64,000 nt of DNA from Actinomucor elegans (GCA_026027325.1 JAMSLZ010000023.1:174566-238565), one strand, 5' to 3'; positions 28,163 to 39,670 are shown, counted from the stretch's first letter. Translations and numbers: made by a program. Notes: generated by a model from the sequence alone, not told the origin.

Positions 28163-31100
28163 CTAGGTCAAAACATTCGATTGGGTTCCTTAAATGTGCG
28201 TAGCATTTTTATGGAGTCCCAAAAAACTACACAAAAGGAGTTCGCTTCTTACCTACGCGCTCGTTCTCTTGGTGTGGATATCCTTTGCTTGCAAGAGGTA
28301 TCTCACTTCTATTCTCAATCTTCTCTCACTGATCATCAAATCCGCTCTTTCTCTTTCTTCTTTCCTCGCTGTCCCTTTGTGGTGTCCAAACATTGTGCCA
28401 TTGTCTGTCTCAAGCCTGGTCTTTCTTTGGATGCTACTCAAGTTCTCCTGGATGAGCGTTGTGTTGTGGCTACTGTCAAGGATGCCCAGCATAATGTCTT
28501 GTGTCGTGTGGCCAATATCTATGCACCGGCACAGTCTTCGGACCGTCCACTGTTTATACAATCTTTTCTCTCTCTTGCTTTGTGGTCTGAGGTGTCCAAC
28601 ACGCCTTGGATGTTGGTAGGTGACTTCAACATTCATCTGCACTCTTCTGCCGAGACAAGTCTTTCCTCTGTGGCTCCGCTGTATGATTGGCTTCGTCTCC
28701 ACTTTAACAACTGTTTCCCGGACGGTCCTATTACTTTTCCTAGGGCTGGTACTACTATTGATTATATCTTTGGTCATACTTCGCTGGTGACTCGGTTGGT
28801 GAATGGTCAAGTCCATTATGTTCCTGGTGTGTGGACCGATCACTGTCTTTTGACAATCGATCTGCAGCCTGCTTGTGCTCGTATTGGTCCTGGCTGTTGG
28901 CGCTTTAATCCCACTCTGCTGGAGGATTCAGAGTTTCTCCTATTGCTGGACAAGACGGTGTCTCTCTTTTTCGAATCTTCTGGTGGTGATGGTGACAATG
29001 CTAGCCCTGGTGGTAAGGGTGAACCTTTGAGGGTCCAATCTCAATGGGAATCCTTCAAGTTGTTGCTCAAGTGCTGTGCGCAAAAGTACGCTTGGGGTGC
29101 TAAGGCTCGATTCAAGAACAAGGTTGCTGCTTTACAACAGGAACGTATGAAGGCTGTTTCCTCTTCTGTCTCAGGTATTATGGCTAGTGATGCTACACCG
29201 TCAATTCAACCTAGTGATGATTCACTTCCTCTTCAGGTGGTGCATGAGCTAGAGAAATTGATTGATGGTCAGATTCAGAAAGAAACACGCCAGAATATGC
29301 TTCGCTCTGCCACTCGTTGGCATGAACTGGGTGAACGTAACAACAAGTATTTCTATCGTGTCATCAAGGATCGCCAGTCTCAACAGACAATCCAGTCCTT
29401 GAAGTGCTCTACTACTGGTGAGGTCTTGGTGGAAGCGGCTGATATACTTCGGGAGGCTCGCGGTTTTTACCAAAAGCTATACACCCCGGACGACATCGAT
29501 GCCGAAGCCGTGGACTCTCTTTTGAATGGTATTCCTGAAGATTTGGTGTTGTCTTCGGATGATGCCAAGTATCTGATGGCTCTGCCTAATGCCGTTACGG
29601 TGCTGGATCTACTGGCTCACGCCCCTAGATCTCGGTCTCCTGGCATGGATGGTATTCCTTTCGAGGTATATCATTACTTGGCTGGTCGTTCGCGACCATT
29701 TCTGGACTTGCTGGTGGCAGTCCTTGGTGGTGCTTTCTCTGGTGTGTTCCCTCCTTCGTGGCAACAAACTCGGATGGTGCTTTTGTTCAAGAAAGGTGAT
29801 CCTCTGCTCTTGGCTAACTGGCGTCCTCTCTCTCTGATCAACTCGGATGCCAAGTTGTTTACCAAGTTGCTGGCCAATAGGTTCAACCGTGTTCTTCCCA
29901 AGCTGATCAACCCCTATCAAACTGGGTTCCTTCCTCATCGATTGATCTCGGATAATGGGTGGTTGAATCAAACGTTGATGGCTAATCTTCGGTCGGTGGC
30001 TCCAAACCTTCCTCAAGTTGCGGTGTTACTTGATCAAGAGAAGGCTTATGATCGGGTCCATCCTGAGTATCTTCGGCGTGTGTTGCTTCGTTTTGGTTTT
30101 CCTTCTGGTCTGGTTGGTTGTCTCTCTTCTTTGTTCTTTGGTACCAAGATCTCCGTGTCCATTAACGGGTGGTTAGGAGCAGCTGTTCCTCAGTTGCGTG
30201 GCCTTAGGCAGGGTGATCCACTATCACCTCTGTTGTTCAACTTGGCCTTTGAACCCCTGTTGCGGTCTGTCTTGGCTTGTTCTTCTCTGTCTGGTGTTTC
30301 TCTGGCTCCTGTGGTGGTTCCTCGGACTTGGCTCCCTAACCCTCAAAAGGTCCATCTTGATTTGGGTGATGATACGGGTAACTACCCGCTTGATTTTGTC
30401 AGTGGTTCTTCTCCTCCGGCTCCTATCAAGCTTCTCAGTTATGCCGATGATCTCGAGGTGTTCTTGTCTTCGCCTGGTGAATGGTTGGTGCTTCTGTCTC
30501 TTCTTGAGGTCTATGGTCGTGCCTCCAACGCCAAGGTGAATCTCAGCAAGACTGTTCTGGTGTCTCTTTCTGGTGTGGCTCATCAGCCTTGGGTTGATAT
30601 AGCTTCTGCTGCTGGTGTAGAGTGGCATGATTCGTCGTCTGTTGGCTCGGTGCGTTACCTTGGTTATCCACTGTATCATACCGATGCTCAGTTACTGCAT
30701 TTCCTGGATGGTGTCAAAGTCAAGTTGGAGAGGCATGCAAACATGCTTCGTGAACGACACCTGTCAATTCGTGGTACTGGTCTGGTGGCGAATTCGCTGT
30801 TGCTTTCTAAGGTGTATCATCTTCTCCGTGTGGTTCCTGTGCCTGGCAAGTGGCTTCTGGATATCAAGGCAGTAGTGCGCAAGTATGTGGCATCGTTTTG
30901 GCCCGCGCCGTCTTGGTCTTCTTTGTGTCTTCCTCGCAAGTATGGTGGTGTTGGTCTGGTGGACATCCAAGATCAGAGCTTTGCTTTGCATCTTGTGTAT
31001 GTTCAACGTCTGCTTCGTCCTCTGGTGTCTTCGGATTTTGTGTCTCCCTGGTTGGTGTTCTGCTTTCAAGCCTATTCTGGTCATTCTTCGGTTCTCCCTT

Positions 31101-32212
31101 GGTTGATGTATCCATCTCGATTCAAGCCTCGGTTGAATAGCATTCCAACCCTGGATCATCTAACCAAGCTTCTGGTTCGGCTGCCTCCTTTGGTGGTGCA
31201 TTCTTCTTGGTCTTCTCGGTGGTTTCTGGATCTTCCTTTGTGCTGTGTGGTGTCTTCTGTTCCTGGTGTTGCTCATGATCTGTCTCCTGGTTTTGTTCCT
31301 TCGTCTGTTGCTCCCAAGTATCTCATGTCTGACATATTCCACTGGAATATTCACTCTGGTACCCTGTTCTCCAATAAGGCTCTGCCAAGTTCCAGCCATG
31401 TCAAGTCGGTTTATTATGGTTTAAGTCCTCCTTTTGGTCCTGTTTCTCTGGCTCTCCCTCCGGTGATTAGGTCCAAAGTTGCTTTCACTTATGATGAACA
31501 GCGTGCTCTTCCTGTGTCTCGTTCTGGTGCTTCTTCCTGGATGCCATCGACCCGTCATTGGACTGTTCCTTCTGGTCCCTCTTCGGTGGTATCTGTTGCC
31601 AAACTCCCTCTTGGTGTCTTGCGTCGCTTCTGGCACGCTGATCACTCTGTTGTTTCTGCTCGTCCTGGTCCTCCTTTGGCTGTGGCTTCTCACTTGCTTT
31701 TGCGTCCTTTCTTTTGGCGTTTGTTTTGGTCCCTCCCCATGGTGGCCAAGGCTTTCACTCCCTGGTGGCGCCTGCTTCACGACAAGATTGGCTATCGCTC
31801 TCGGGTGAATCGCTGGTCTCCTCAGCAGTTTCCTTCTCCTTTCTGTGTTCTCTGCGGTGCTAATGAAGACTTGTACCATTTTGCTGTCGGTTGCCCGCAA
31901 AAGTCCGACTACTGGCGTCAAGCTCTTGTTTTCCTCTCCTTGGATGAAGACTTTCCCTGTGACGCGAACATCTGGGCTGCACTGGTCACTCTATGTAGTC
32001 TAGATTGCAAGCCGCTTGATGTGGATGTGCTTTCCATTTTGGGTTCGATCTTCTATACCCTATGGGCTGCACATTGGCGATGTGTTATTCATGATGATAC
32101 TTGGTCCTCAGCTTGGGTCCTCAATTCCTTCAAGACAGATAACAGCCTTGTTATCACCACTTTCTTAGATAGTAGAACTCCTGATGAGTCTACTAGCACA
32201 ACATTAGATTAG
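28160..32212 (+). CDS. LINE-4 ORF2: endonuclease and reverse transcriptase
   Basis: 1,350 residues, no stop or frameshift. Endonuclease: Asn12 in SLNVRS, Glu46 in CLQEVSH, Asp155 and Asn157 in GDFN, TIDYIFG, and Asp227-His228 in TDH. Reverse transcriptase: NWRPLSLINSD, Asp625 in LLDQEKAYDRV, RGLRQGDPLSPLLFN, Asp763-Asp764 in YADD, NLSKTVLVSL and VRYLGYPLY. C-terminal CCHC: Cys1229, Cys1232, His1240, Cys1245. No RNase H domain was seen. This architecture fits the L1 group and the Grem-LINE1 type. The full set of catalytic residues makes this copy potentially mobile. Confidence 0.96.
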   Translation: MLGQNIRLGSLNVRSIFMESQKTTQKEFASYLRARSLGVDILCLQEVSHFYSQSSLTDHQIRSFSFFFPRCPFVVSKHCAIVCLKPGLSLDATQVLLDERCVVATVKDAQHNVLCRVANIYAPAQSSDRPLFIQSFLSLALWSEVSNTPWMLVGDFNIHLHSSAETSLSSVAPLYDWLRLHFNNCFPDGPITFPRAGTTIDYIFGHTSLVTRLVNGQVHYVPGVWTDHCLLTIDLQPACARIGPGCWRFNPTLLEDSEFLLLLDKTVSLFFESSGGDGDNASPGGKGEPLRVQSQWESFKLLLKCCAQKYAWGAKARFKNKVAALQQERMKAVSSSVSGIMASDATPSIQPSDDSLPLQVVHELEKLIDGQIQKETRQNMLRSATRWHELGERNNKYFYRVIKDRQSQQTIQSLKCSTTGEVLVEAADILREARGFYQKLYTPDDIDAEAVDSLLNGIPEDLVLSSDDAKYLMALPNAVTVLDLLAHAPRSRSPGMDGIPFEVYHYLAGRSRPFLDLLVAVLGGAFSGVFPPSWQQTRMVLLFKKGDPLLLANWRPLSLINSDAKLFTKLLANRFNRVLPKLINPYQTGFLPHRLISDNGWLNQTLMANLRSVAPNLPQVAVLLDQEKAYDRVHPEYLRRVLLRFGFPSGLVGCLSSLFFGTKISVSINGWLGAAVPQLRGLRQGDPLSPLLFNLAFEPLLRSVLACSSLSGVSLAPVVVPRTWLPNPQKVHLDLGDDTGNYPLDFVSGSSPPAPIKLLSYADDLEVFLSSPGEWLVLLSLLEVYGRASNAKVNLSKTVLVSLSGVAHQPWVDIASAAGVEWHDSSSVGSVRYLGYPLYHTDAQLLHFLDGVKVKLERHANMLRERHLSIRGTGLVANSLLLSKVYHLLRVVPVPGKWLLDIKAVVRKYVASFWPAPSWSSLCLPRKYGGVGLVDIQDQSFALHLVYVQRLLRPLVSSDFVSPWLVFCFQAYSGHSSVLPWLMYPSRFKPRLNSIPTLDHLTKLLVRLPPLVVHSSWSSRWFLDLPLCCVVSSVPGVAHDLSPGFVPSSVAPKYLMSDIFHWNIHSGTLFSNKALPSSSHVKSVYYGLSPPFGPVSLALPPVIRSKVAFTYDEQRALPVSRSGASSWMPSTRHWTVPSGPSSVVSVAKLPLGVLRRFWHADHSVVSARPGPPLAVASHLLLRPFFWRLFWSLPMVAKAFTPWWRLLHDKIGYRSRVNRWSPQQFPSPFCVLCGANEDLYHFAVGCPQKSDYWRQALVFLSLDEDFPCDANIWAALVTLCSLDCKPLDVDVLSILGSIFYTLWAAHWRCVIHDDTWSSAWVLNSFKTDNSLVITTFLDSRTPDESTSTTLD

Positions 32213-32250
32213 TAATTTGTAATTTAGCTTTGTAAAACCACTTTAAGATC

Positions 32251-32256
32251 AATAAA
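32251..32256 (+). terminator. LINE-4 polyadenylation signal
   Basis: AATAAA 14 bases before the A-run at 32270. Family-A LINEs have the same hexamer or a close variant at this place (for example 55071-55076 in LINE-6); family B has AATAAA in the context GTTAATAAAGTTACACTTC. Confidence 0.8.
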
Positions 32257-32497
32257 TTACATTTAATACAAAAAAAAAAAGTCTGGTTTTTTGTCGATAT
32301 CTCGCTCAATTCAATCCATCCATCTCCGCTTGTTTCGTATTCGTCTTCTACTCGTCGCTGCGCTTCTGGTGGTATAATTATTTTTGCAAATCTCCAACAT
32401 CTTCTACATTTCGCTCGATCTTGACATCTCAATTCGCCAATTTCGACATTTCAAAAACTTTTTTGCTCAATCTCCTCAATTTTGAGAATTCTGGTAC

Positions 32498-33922
32498 ATG
32501 ACCGAAAATTCTGCCGTGTCCTGGACAACTATTGTTGCTCGTGGTGCCTCTAAGAAGGTACTTGTTACTCCTGGTCGACGTAATGTCGACAATTCTGCAA
32601 TTCCTCTTGTTGGTGAGGTCATTTTCGAAGATGATGACCTTAAATCTGAAATCTTGGTTCGCAAGGCTGCTGCTTTGGTGGAGCAAGCTCTCTCTTCTGG
32701 TTCTGTTTTGTTCTCTTTCCCTGGAAAGTTGTTTCCTGATCGTTTTGCTGCTTACAAGGCGATTCAAGACCAAATCGATAGTAAGGTGCAGTTTAGGCCT
32801 ATTAGTGCTTGGGGCAAAACTGCTGGTGGTGACCTTCTGGTGGAAGCAACTTTCAGGCTGAAGGCTGATGCTCTCAAGGCTGTTGGTTCTGGTATTATGG
32901 TAAATGGTATTGTCTACAAGGCCGTTTCAACTTCTTCTGGTTCTGGTGCTTCCGTGGGAAATAGTTTGACCCATGTGCAGTTTACACTGCTCAATGCTAT
33001 TCCCAATGAGGATACCTTCCTGGTGGACTTGCTTGACTCTTTGGCTTTTTATGGTAAGGTGTACCAATTGAAAAAGTTTACTAGCAAAGGGTATTTCGAG
33101 GGCAAGATGTCGGTGTTGCTTGATACTTCTGTGGGTATGAAGAATGAGGATGGTGAGGTGGTTCCTCCTCAACCTTTGTCAAGAATGCTCTACATGAGTG
33201 CGTGGGACAACTTTGCTCCCGCTCAGTACAAGAATGCTCCTCCTGTGTGTCACTTTTGTCGCCGTTCGGGTCATGTCCGCAAGGACTGCCCTGAATTGGC
33301 CAAGCGCAGGTGTTTCTCTTGCCAAGAGCATGGCCATACTGCGCGTTTTTGTAAAGTGAAGAAGTCCAAGGTGAAGCCGTTTGAGGTCGAACTTGATGAA
33401 TATGTTGCTCTGTCTGGTGATATGAGAACTGGTTCTGATTCCAAGTCAATGGAAGATAACGTAGTGGTTGAGGAAGCTACAGTTGATTTGGCTGATCAGG
33501 ACGAGGTTCCGGAATCTTCTGGTGTGTCCTTTGTTGGTGCTGGTGGTGACTCTGGTGTTGATGCTGGTGTTGGTGCTGGTGGTGACTCTGGTGTTGGTGC
33601 TGGTGATGATGCTGGTGATCAAGATGTGGTGATGACCGAAACCGGTGAGGGTGCTCCTTTGTCTTCCGGCGTGAATTCAAAGTACAATCCCAACAGTCCG
33701 TACGGTTCATTGGCTTCGAAGCATGCTCCTTTTGCTTCTGGTGTTGGAATGAAGGTGGATAGTCCTAAGGAGATGCTGAATTTGTCCAAGGTCAACTCTT
33801 CTACTCAGAACAAGATTGATTTTTTGAAAAAGAACATTGCGAACGTAACCAAGACTTCTGGTAGCTCTTCGATCAAGGCCCCCAAGCCTTCCAAGTCCTC
33901 TGGTTCTGCCCATAGGGCGTAA
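32498..33922 (+). CDS. LINE-5 ORF1 (family B)
   Basis: 474 residues, complete, with knuckles CHFCRRSGHVRKDC and CFSCQEHGHTARFC. Nearly identical to LINE-2 ORF1 except that the Gly-Val-Gly-Ala repeat is much shorter (about 33535-33610). It ends GCGTAATG, sharing a base with ORF2. Role as for the other ORF1 proteins: RNA-binding partner of ORF2. Confidence 0.93.
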   Translation: MTENSAVSWTTIVARGASKKVLVTPGRRNVDNSAIPLVGEVIFEDDDLKSEILVRKAAALVEQALSSGSVLFSFPGKLFPDRFAAYKAIQDQIDSKVQFRPISAWGKTAGGDLLVEATFRLKADALKAVGSGIMVNGIVYKAVSTSSGSGASVGNSLTHVQFTLLNAIPNEDTFLVDLLDSLAFYGKVYQLKKFTSKGYFEGKMSVLLDTSVGMKNEDGEVVPPQPLSRMLYMSAWDNFAPAQYKNAPPVCHFCRRSGHVRKDCPELAKRRCFSCQEHGHTARFCKVKKSKVKPFEVELDEYVALSGDMRTGSDSKSMEDNVVVEEATVDLADQDEVPESSGVSFVGAGGDSGVDAGVGAGGDSGVGAGDDAGDQDVVMTETGEGAPLSSGVNSKYNPNSPYGSLASKHAPFASGVGMKVDSPKEMLNLSKVNSSTQNKIDFLKKNIANVTKTSGSSSIKAPKPSKSSGSAHRA

Positions 33923-36900
33923 TGTTAGGTTCACACATTCGAATTGGCTCCTTAAATGTGCGTAGCATTTTTATGGAGTCCAATAAAAACATACAAAAGG
34001 AGTTCGCTTCTTACCTACGCGCTCGTTCTCTCGGTGTGGATATCCTTTGCTTGCAAGAGGTATCTCACTTTCACTCTCAATCCGTTCTTTCTGATCAACA
34101 AATCCGCTCTTTCTCTTTCTTCTTTCCTCGCTGTCCCTTTGTGGTGTCCAAACATTGTGCCATTGTCTGTCTCAAGCCTGGTCTTTCTTTGGGTGCTACT
34201 CAAGTTCTCCTGGATGAGCGTTGTGTTGTGGCTACTGTCAAGGATGCCCAGCATAATGTCTTGTGCCGTGTGGCCAATATCTATGCACCGGCACAGTCTT
34301 CGGACCGTCCACAGTTTCTACAATCTTTTCTCTCTCTTGCTTTGTGGTCTGAGGTGTCCAACACGCCTTGGATGTTGGTAGGTGATTTCAACATCCACCT
34401 GCATACTACCGCCGAGACTAGTCATTCTGCCGTGCTCCCTTGGTATGAATGGCTATGTACTCATTTTGAAAACTGCTTCCCGGATGGGGCTGCTACCTTC
34501 CCTCAAGCTGGCACAACCATTGACTACATCTTTGGTCATCGGTCTTTGGCTACGCGCCTGGTGAATGCTCTGGTCCAATATGTACCCCCAAAGTGGACAG
34601 ATCACTGTCTTTTGACGGTTGATCTTCTTCCTGCTCGTGCCTCTATTGGTCCAGGTTGTTGGCGGTTTAATCCCACACTCCTCGATGACACGGAGTTCTT
34701 GGCTTTGCTGGACAAGACTGTGGCTCTGTTCTTTGATGGTGGTGATGGTGATTCTGACAATTCTAGTCATGGTAGTGGTGGAGACCCTTCGCTTTCGGTG
34801 CAGGAACGTTGGGAATCCTTCAAGATGTTACTGAAGTGCTGTGCACAGACGTACTCTCGAAGCATGAAGACTCGGTTCAAGAACAAAGTTGCTGCGTTGC
34901 AAAAGGAACGTATGAAGGCTGTTTCCTCTGTTGAGTCAGGTGTTAGGACTAGTGATGCTACACCGTCGATTCAACCTAGTGGTGATTCACTTCCTCTTCA
35001 GGTGGTGCATGAACTAGAGAAATTGATCGATGGTCAGATTCAAAAAGAAACTCGCCAACATATGCTTCGCTCGGCCACTCGTTGGCATGAACTTGGGGAA
35101 CGCAACAACAAGTATTTCTACCGGGTCATCAAGGAGCGGCAGTCTTCTATGACTATCCAATCCTTAAAGTGCTCTACTACTGGTGAGGTCTTGGTGGAAG
35201 CGGCTGATATTCTGAAGGAAGCTCGAGGTTTCTACCAAAAGCTGTACACTCCTGATGATATCGATGCGGAAGCTATAGATTCTCTTTTGGCGGCTATACC
35301 TCCTGAGGTGGTGCTTTCATCTTCGGATGCGGAAAAGCTGACGGCTTTGCCCAATGCTCTTCTGGTGCTTTCTGTGCTTGCTCATGCTCCCAAGTCTCGT
35401 AGTCCTGGTCTGGATGGTCTTCCATTTGAGGTGTATCAATACTTGGCTACAAACTCCCGTCCTTTCCTTGATCTCTTAGTATCGGTTCTTGGTGATGCTT
35501 TCTCAGGTGTGTTTCCGCAATCTTGGCAACAAACTCGAATGGTTCTGCTGTACAAGAAGGGTGATCCTCAGCTTCTCTCTAACTGGCGACCCCTTTCTTT
35601 GATCAATTCGGATGCCAAGCTGTTCACAAAACTGTTGGCCAATCGGTTCAATGAGGTGCTTCCTGGTCTGATCAATCCGTACCAAACTGGCTTTATGCCC
35701 CGTCGGTTGATCTCTGGTAATGGCTGGCTCAACCAGCTCCTGATGTCTCATTTGCGCTCGGTCTCTCCAGAGTTACCGCAGGTGGCTGTGCTCTTGGATC
35801 AAGAAAAGGCCTATGATAGGGTTCATCCTGAATACCTTCGGCTGGTCCTACTTCGTTTTGGCTTCCCCGCTTCGTTGGTGAGTTCCCTCTCTTCTCTCTT
35901 TTTTGGTACCCAAATCTCGGTGTCCATCAATGGTTGGTTAGGGGCTCCAATACCTCAACAGCGAGGCTTACGGCAAGGTGATCCTCTCTCGCCTTTGCTC
36001 TTCAACTTGGCTTTCGAGCCACTGCTGCGTTCTCTTCTGGTGTCTTCTTTGGCTGGTGTCTCTCTTGGTTCGGTGATGGTGTCTCCTCGGTTCAAGCCTT
36101 CTCCTCTCTCGGTGCATGTGGATCCAAAGGATGGTACGGGCAATTGGCCTCTTGACTTTGTCAGTGGCTCAACCCCTCCTCCAGCGGTGAAGCTCCTAAG
36201 TTATGCTGATGATCTTGAAGTGTTTCTCTCCTCTCCGGATGAATGGTCTCTACTACTCTCTCTCTTGGATCTTTATGGTCGCGCTTCCAATGCAAAAGTC
36301 AATCTTAGCAAGACGGTCTTGGTGTCTCTCTCTGGTGTCTCTCATGCTTCATGGGTGTCTCTGGCAGATTCTTCTGGTATCGAATGGCATGATGCTTCTT
36401 CTTCTGGTGCGGTGCGGTACTTGGGCTATCCTCTGTACAGTACACAAGCTCAACTGTTGGACTACCTGGATGCTATCTTGGTCAAGGTTACAAGGCATAG
36501 CAACCTGCTTAAGGAACGACAGCTGTCAATCCGTGGTAAAAGTCTTGTGGCTAACTCTCTGCTGCTCTCTAAGGTGTACCATATTCTTCGGGTGATACCT
36601 GCTCCTACTTCCTGGCTGGACCAGCTCAAAAGGGTCATTCGTGAATTCATGGTTCCTTTCAATCCGTCTGTGTCTTGGTCTTCCTTGTGTCTACCAAAGA
36701 AGTTCGGTGGTGCCTCTCTTGTTGATGTCAAAGATCAAAGCCTGGCTCTCCATATGGTGTACATCCAACGATTGCTGTTTCCTTCTCGTTCTGCTGTGGA
36801 CTTTGTTTCTCCTTGGTTGGTGCATTGTATTCAGGTGTATACTGGTCACTCTTCGGTCCTACCCTGGTTCATGTATCCAGCCATGTACAAGTCGCTTTTC

Positions 36901-37134
36901 AAGGGTGTGCCTGTGGTTTCTCACTTGGTGGAGTTGCTTTCTCGGTTGCCTCCTCTGGTCGTGTCGGAAAGTTGGTCTCCTCGCTGGTTTTTGGATCTTC
37001 CTCTTTGTTCTGTGGTATCGCCTTGCGAGAATCCTCTGGGTAAGCCTCCTCCTCTGGATCCTGCTGCCCTGGCTCCAAGGTATTTGCTCTCGGACTTGTG
37101 TTTCTGGATTCCTCATCTCGGTGTGGTCTCTGCT
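33922..37134 (+). pseudogene. LINE-5 ORF2, N-terminal and RT part, cut by CACTA-2
   Basis: Open from MLGSHIRIGSLNVRS through the endonuclease and the whole reverse transcriptase (LLDQEKAYDRV, RGLRQGDPLSPLL, SYADDLEV) to ...PHLGVVSA, where CACTA-2 begins. About nine codons of transposon follow before a stop. The product would lack the C-terminal zinc motif. The reading frame resumes perfectly at 46173, so CACTA-2 is the only lesion. Confidence 0.93.
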
Positions 37135-37154
37135 CACTATGGCGAAAAAATTGG
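37135..37154 (+). repeat. CACTA-2 left terminal inverted repeat
   Basis: CACTATGGCGAAAAAATTGG. Its first 14 bases equal those of CACTA-1. From here to about 37320 the motif GCCAAT/ATTGGC with TATGCC recurs many times in both orientations. Confidence 0.94.
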
Positions 37155-38523
37155 CTGCTAATATGCCAAAATGGGCAGGTAAACTGCCAATTTTTACTTA
37201 TAATGCCTTGGCTGTTTTAATGCAGTAAAAAATTTTCAAATAGCCAATAAAGGCATATTAATAGCCAAGGAAACTGGCAGAAAATATGCCATTATGGGCA
37301 TATTAGTAGCCAATACTCTCATTTTCAGTCTGCCAAATGGTACCATTAATGAATTGAAATATACGTATATACGTTTATGAAAATAATTATATTTTAATAA
37401 TAATATTGATTTTATTACTTTTTCTTTCATTAGATCAAATAGTATAGTATAAAATATATAGTATAAAGCATATATAGTATAAAGCATATATAGTATAAAG
37501 CATATATAGTATAAAGCATATATAGTATAAAGCATATATAAAGGTAAAATATACCTGCTATATAGTAATATATATCCAGGAAAAATATCAACATAGCAAT
37601 CAACTTACCGTTACCAGTCCTTTAATAAACGCACAAGAGTAGTCATTCATACAGAAAAATAAAAGGCAAAGTGACAAAAGCAACTAAACACCGGTTATAT
37701 TAGTCATTATTATGAAGGATAACTTATAAATCTTTGATAAAACTAACCTCAAACCAATCAAACGAACAAATTACTCAATCATCTACTGCTGCAACTATTC
37801 AAAAAGGAAGATGGTTAGACTAATAAAGCCTAAAGTATATACCTTAACAATGTAGTAATACATACCTGTGGAGCTTGCGTCGCATAGCAACGCGTACGTA
37901 ATATACTACACTCGACAATAGTACATTTAGAAAATAACAAGGCAAAGTTGATCCTATATATGTAAAAGAAAGAAAGAAAGAAAATAACAATGAGTAATTC
38001 AGCGAGCAATGAATTGTAAAAAGAAACATACCAAAGTCAAACAAATGCAGCCTCTAAAAAGAAAACACGTTAGAAAACAATAATGTTCGTCATTCTAAAA
38101 CATGAAAACAATACCTTAAGCAAATATATCAAGAAATGAAGTATGCTGAGCCTAGGTAGCCATAAATACAGAAAAAGAGACAGAGCTAAGAAGAACTACT
38201 ACTAAAAAATAAAGCTAACCATTAGAAACAATACAATTCTATCAAAAATGAATAATATACACTTAAAAAAAAAAGAAAGCATACACACCAAAGCGTCGTA
38301 AAAGGGGGCCTTTACTGAAAGAAAAGACAAAAGGCAAATATATGCTGCTGCTTTTTAGGTAGGCTATCGAGTTCATTAGTATACTTGTTTAAATAAAAGA
38401 AATGAAAAGAAATAAAAAAGTGAAAACATGACGAAAAAACTACAACACTCAAAGGCTAAAATGGACGCGTCATTGGCATTCAGCCAATTAAAAAGGACTA
38501 AAGTAGACTTTTATTGTTTTCTT
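37155..38523. other. CACTA-2 left subterminal and non-coding region
   Basis: Subterminal repeats to about 37320, then an AT-rich stretch with a 16-bp tandem repeat, then featureless AT-rich DNA downstream of the accessory gene. Open frames over 37236-37535 and 37844-38044 are products of tandem repeats or low complexity. Confidence 0.7.
37459..37540 (+). repeat. 16-bp tandem repeat AGTATAAAGCATATAT
   Basis: Five nearly perfect tandem copies. No spacer structure; a simple minisatellite within the CACTA-2 left arm. Confidence 0.93.
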
Positions 38524-39670
38524 TTAACTAGATCTGGAAGCAGCTTTGCCTTTCTTTTGGCGTGAAATTTGAGGCGATTCAACTTCTTCGTCATCATCGC
38601 TAAAAACAGTGCGCTCTTCTTCACTATCAACAGCCATCATACGTTTTCTTCCTTTAGCAGGGCGAGAAGAGTAATTGGATGCTGATGCAGCTAATTCTCG
38701 AATACGAGCAGCAGAATTACTGCAATCGCCAGCAAAAGGAGATTCTCGTACTTGAACCGCAGAAGCAAAGCAATGCTGATTTAACACACTGTTTATATAT
38801 ATAAAAAAAATATGTGAATAAAAAGGCTGTTGAGCAATAAATTGCAAATGTCCCATACCTGAACTCAGATTCATTTTCTAAATCAATAGAAACATCACTT
38901 CTTTCAGCTTCGTTGTGATAAAATACATTACCTGTTAAACCAGAGGCAGACATAGAAGCGGTAGAGATGGAAGCTTTACTCTTTAAACCGTTGTTCTTGT
39001 TTTTCAATACTGCAGTAATCAAAAGCTTTGCACCCCACATTTCTTTGCATAAATGCAAATCGATATGATTCTCATCCAAAGCCTTCTTTTCCAAGATAAG
39101 ACAATAGCGTTCTTGAATGCTAGTATCAATTTTGGCGATATCTTTAAACGACATACCGTCAACGTATTCACTAGTCTTCTTCAATTCCTTAATCATTGTC
39201 TGCACGACATCTCTTGCTGTCATGCGCAACTGATTATACAGATCATTGACCTCCACGTCAGTTACGGTTGTGTTCCGCTTTCGTTCTTCCAGTAGCCTGA
39301 CAAGAGATTTGAGACGTTTGGCAGCGTGAGGAGTGGCATTCTTCTTGGTAGGAATAAAGCCTTCCTTTGCTTCCTCAGGTACCTTTTCAATGCATCTTCT
39401 GCTTCTCAAATTGGGATTAGCGACATTGGCAATCGCTTCATTTCTCGCTGTATAGAAGTGTTAATTACAGTATCAACCAAAAGCATCAAAAATGAATATA
39501 CCTTGGACGAGAGCTTGTTCCATTTGTTCACTTGAAGATTGTGCTACTCTTTCGCTTGGAAAGACAGGAGCCAAGATATGGATCAAATCTTGAAGCATTT
39601 GGCGGGTGCCCAGAATATCTTGTTGCATCTTAGCGAGCGCTTGCATAATAGCATCGTTGTTGTTAGGCAT
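38524..39670 (-). CDS. CACTA-2 accessory protein (TnpA-like position), three exons
   Basis: Exons 39670-39502, 39447-38859 and 38788-38524 with GT-AG introns give about 340 residues in one frame. Intron positions and phases equal those of the CACTA-1 gene. Shared segments: LQDLIHILAPVFPSE, EAIANVANPNLRSR, DTSIQERYCLILEKKALD and LHLCKEMWGAKLL. The C-terminus is Ser/Lys-rich and acidic (SDDDEEVESP), a plausible nuclear tail. No named domain recognised. Transcribed away from the transposase; probably an end-binding protein by analogy with plant TnpA, which is inference. Confidence 0.83.

Larger units (their letters stand above)
26469..32280 (+). mobile_element. LINE-4: family A retrotransposon, both ORFs intact, core-proximal right
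   Basis: Complete plus-strand LINE. The 5' end is GGCTCTTTCGCTTAAAGATC then the common 5' UTR block. ORF1 is 26733-28160, ORF2 28160-32212, then a 57-base 3' UTR with AATAAA at 32251-32256 and an A-run at 32270-32280. The next base (32281) is already the 5' block of LINE-5, without any other DNA between. Confidence 0.95.

Noticed and set aside
37236..37535. 99-codon frame rich in Tyr, Ile and Leu
   Set aside because: Translation of the AGTATAAAGCATATAT tandem repeat; not a gene.
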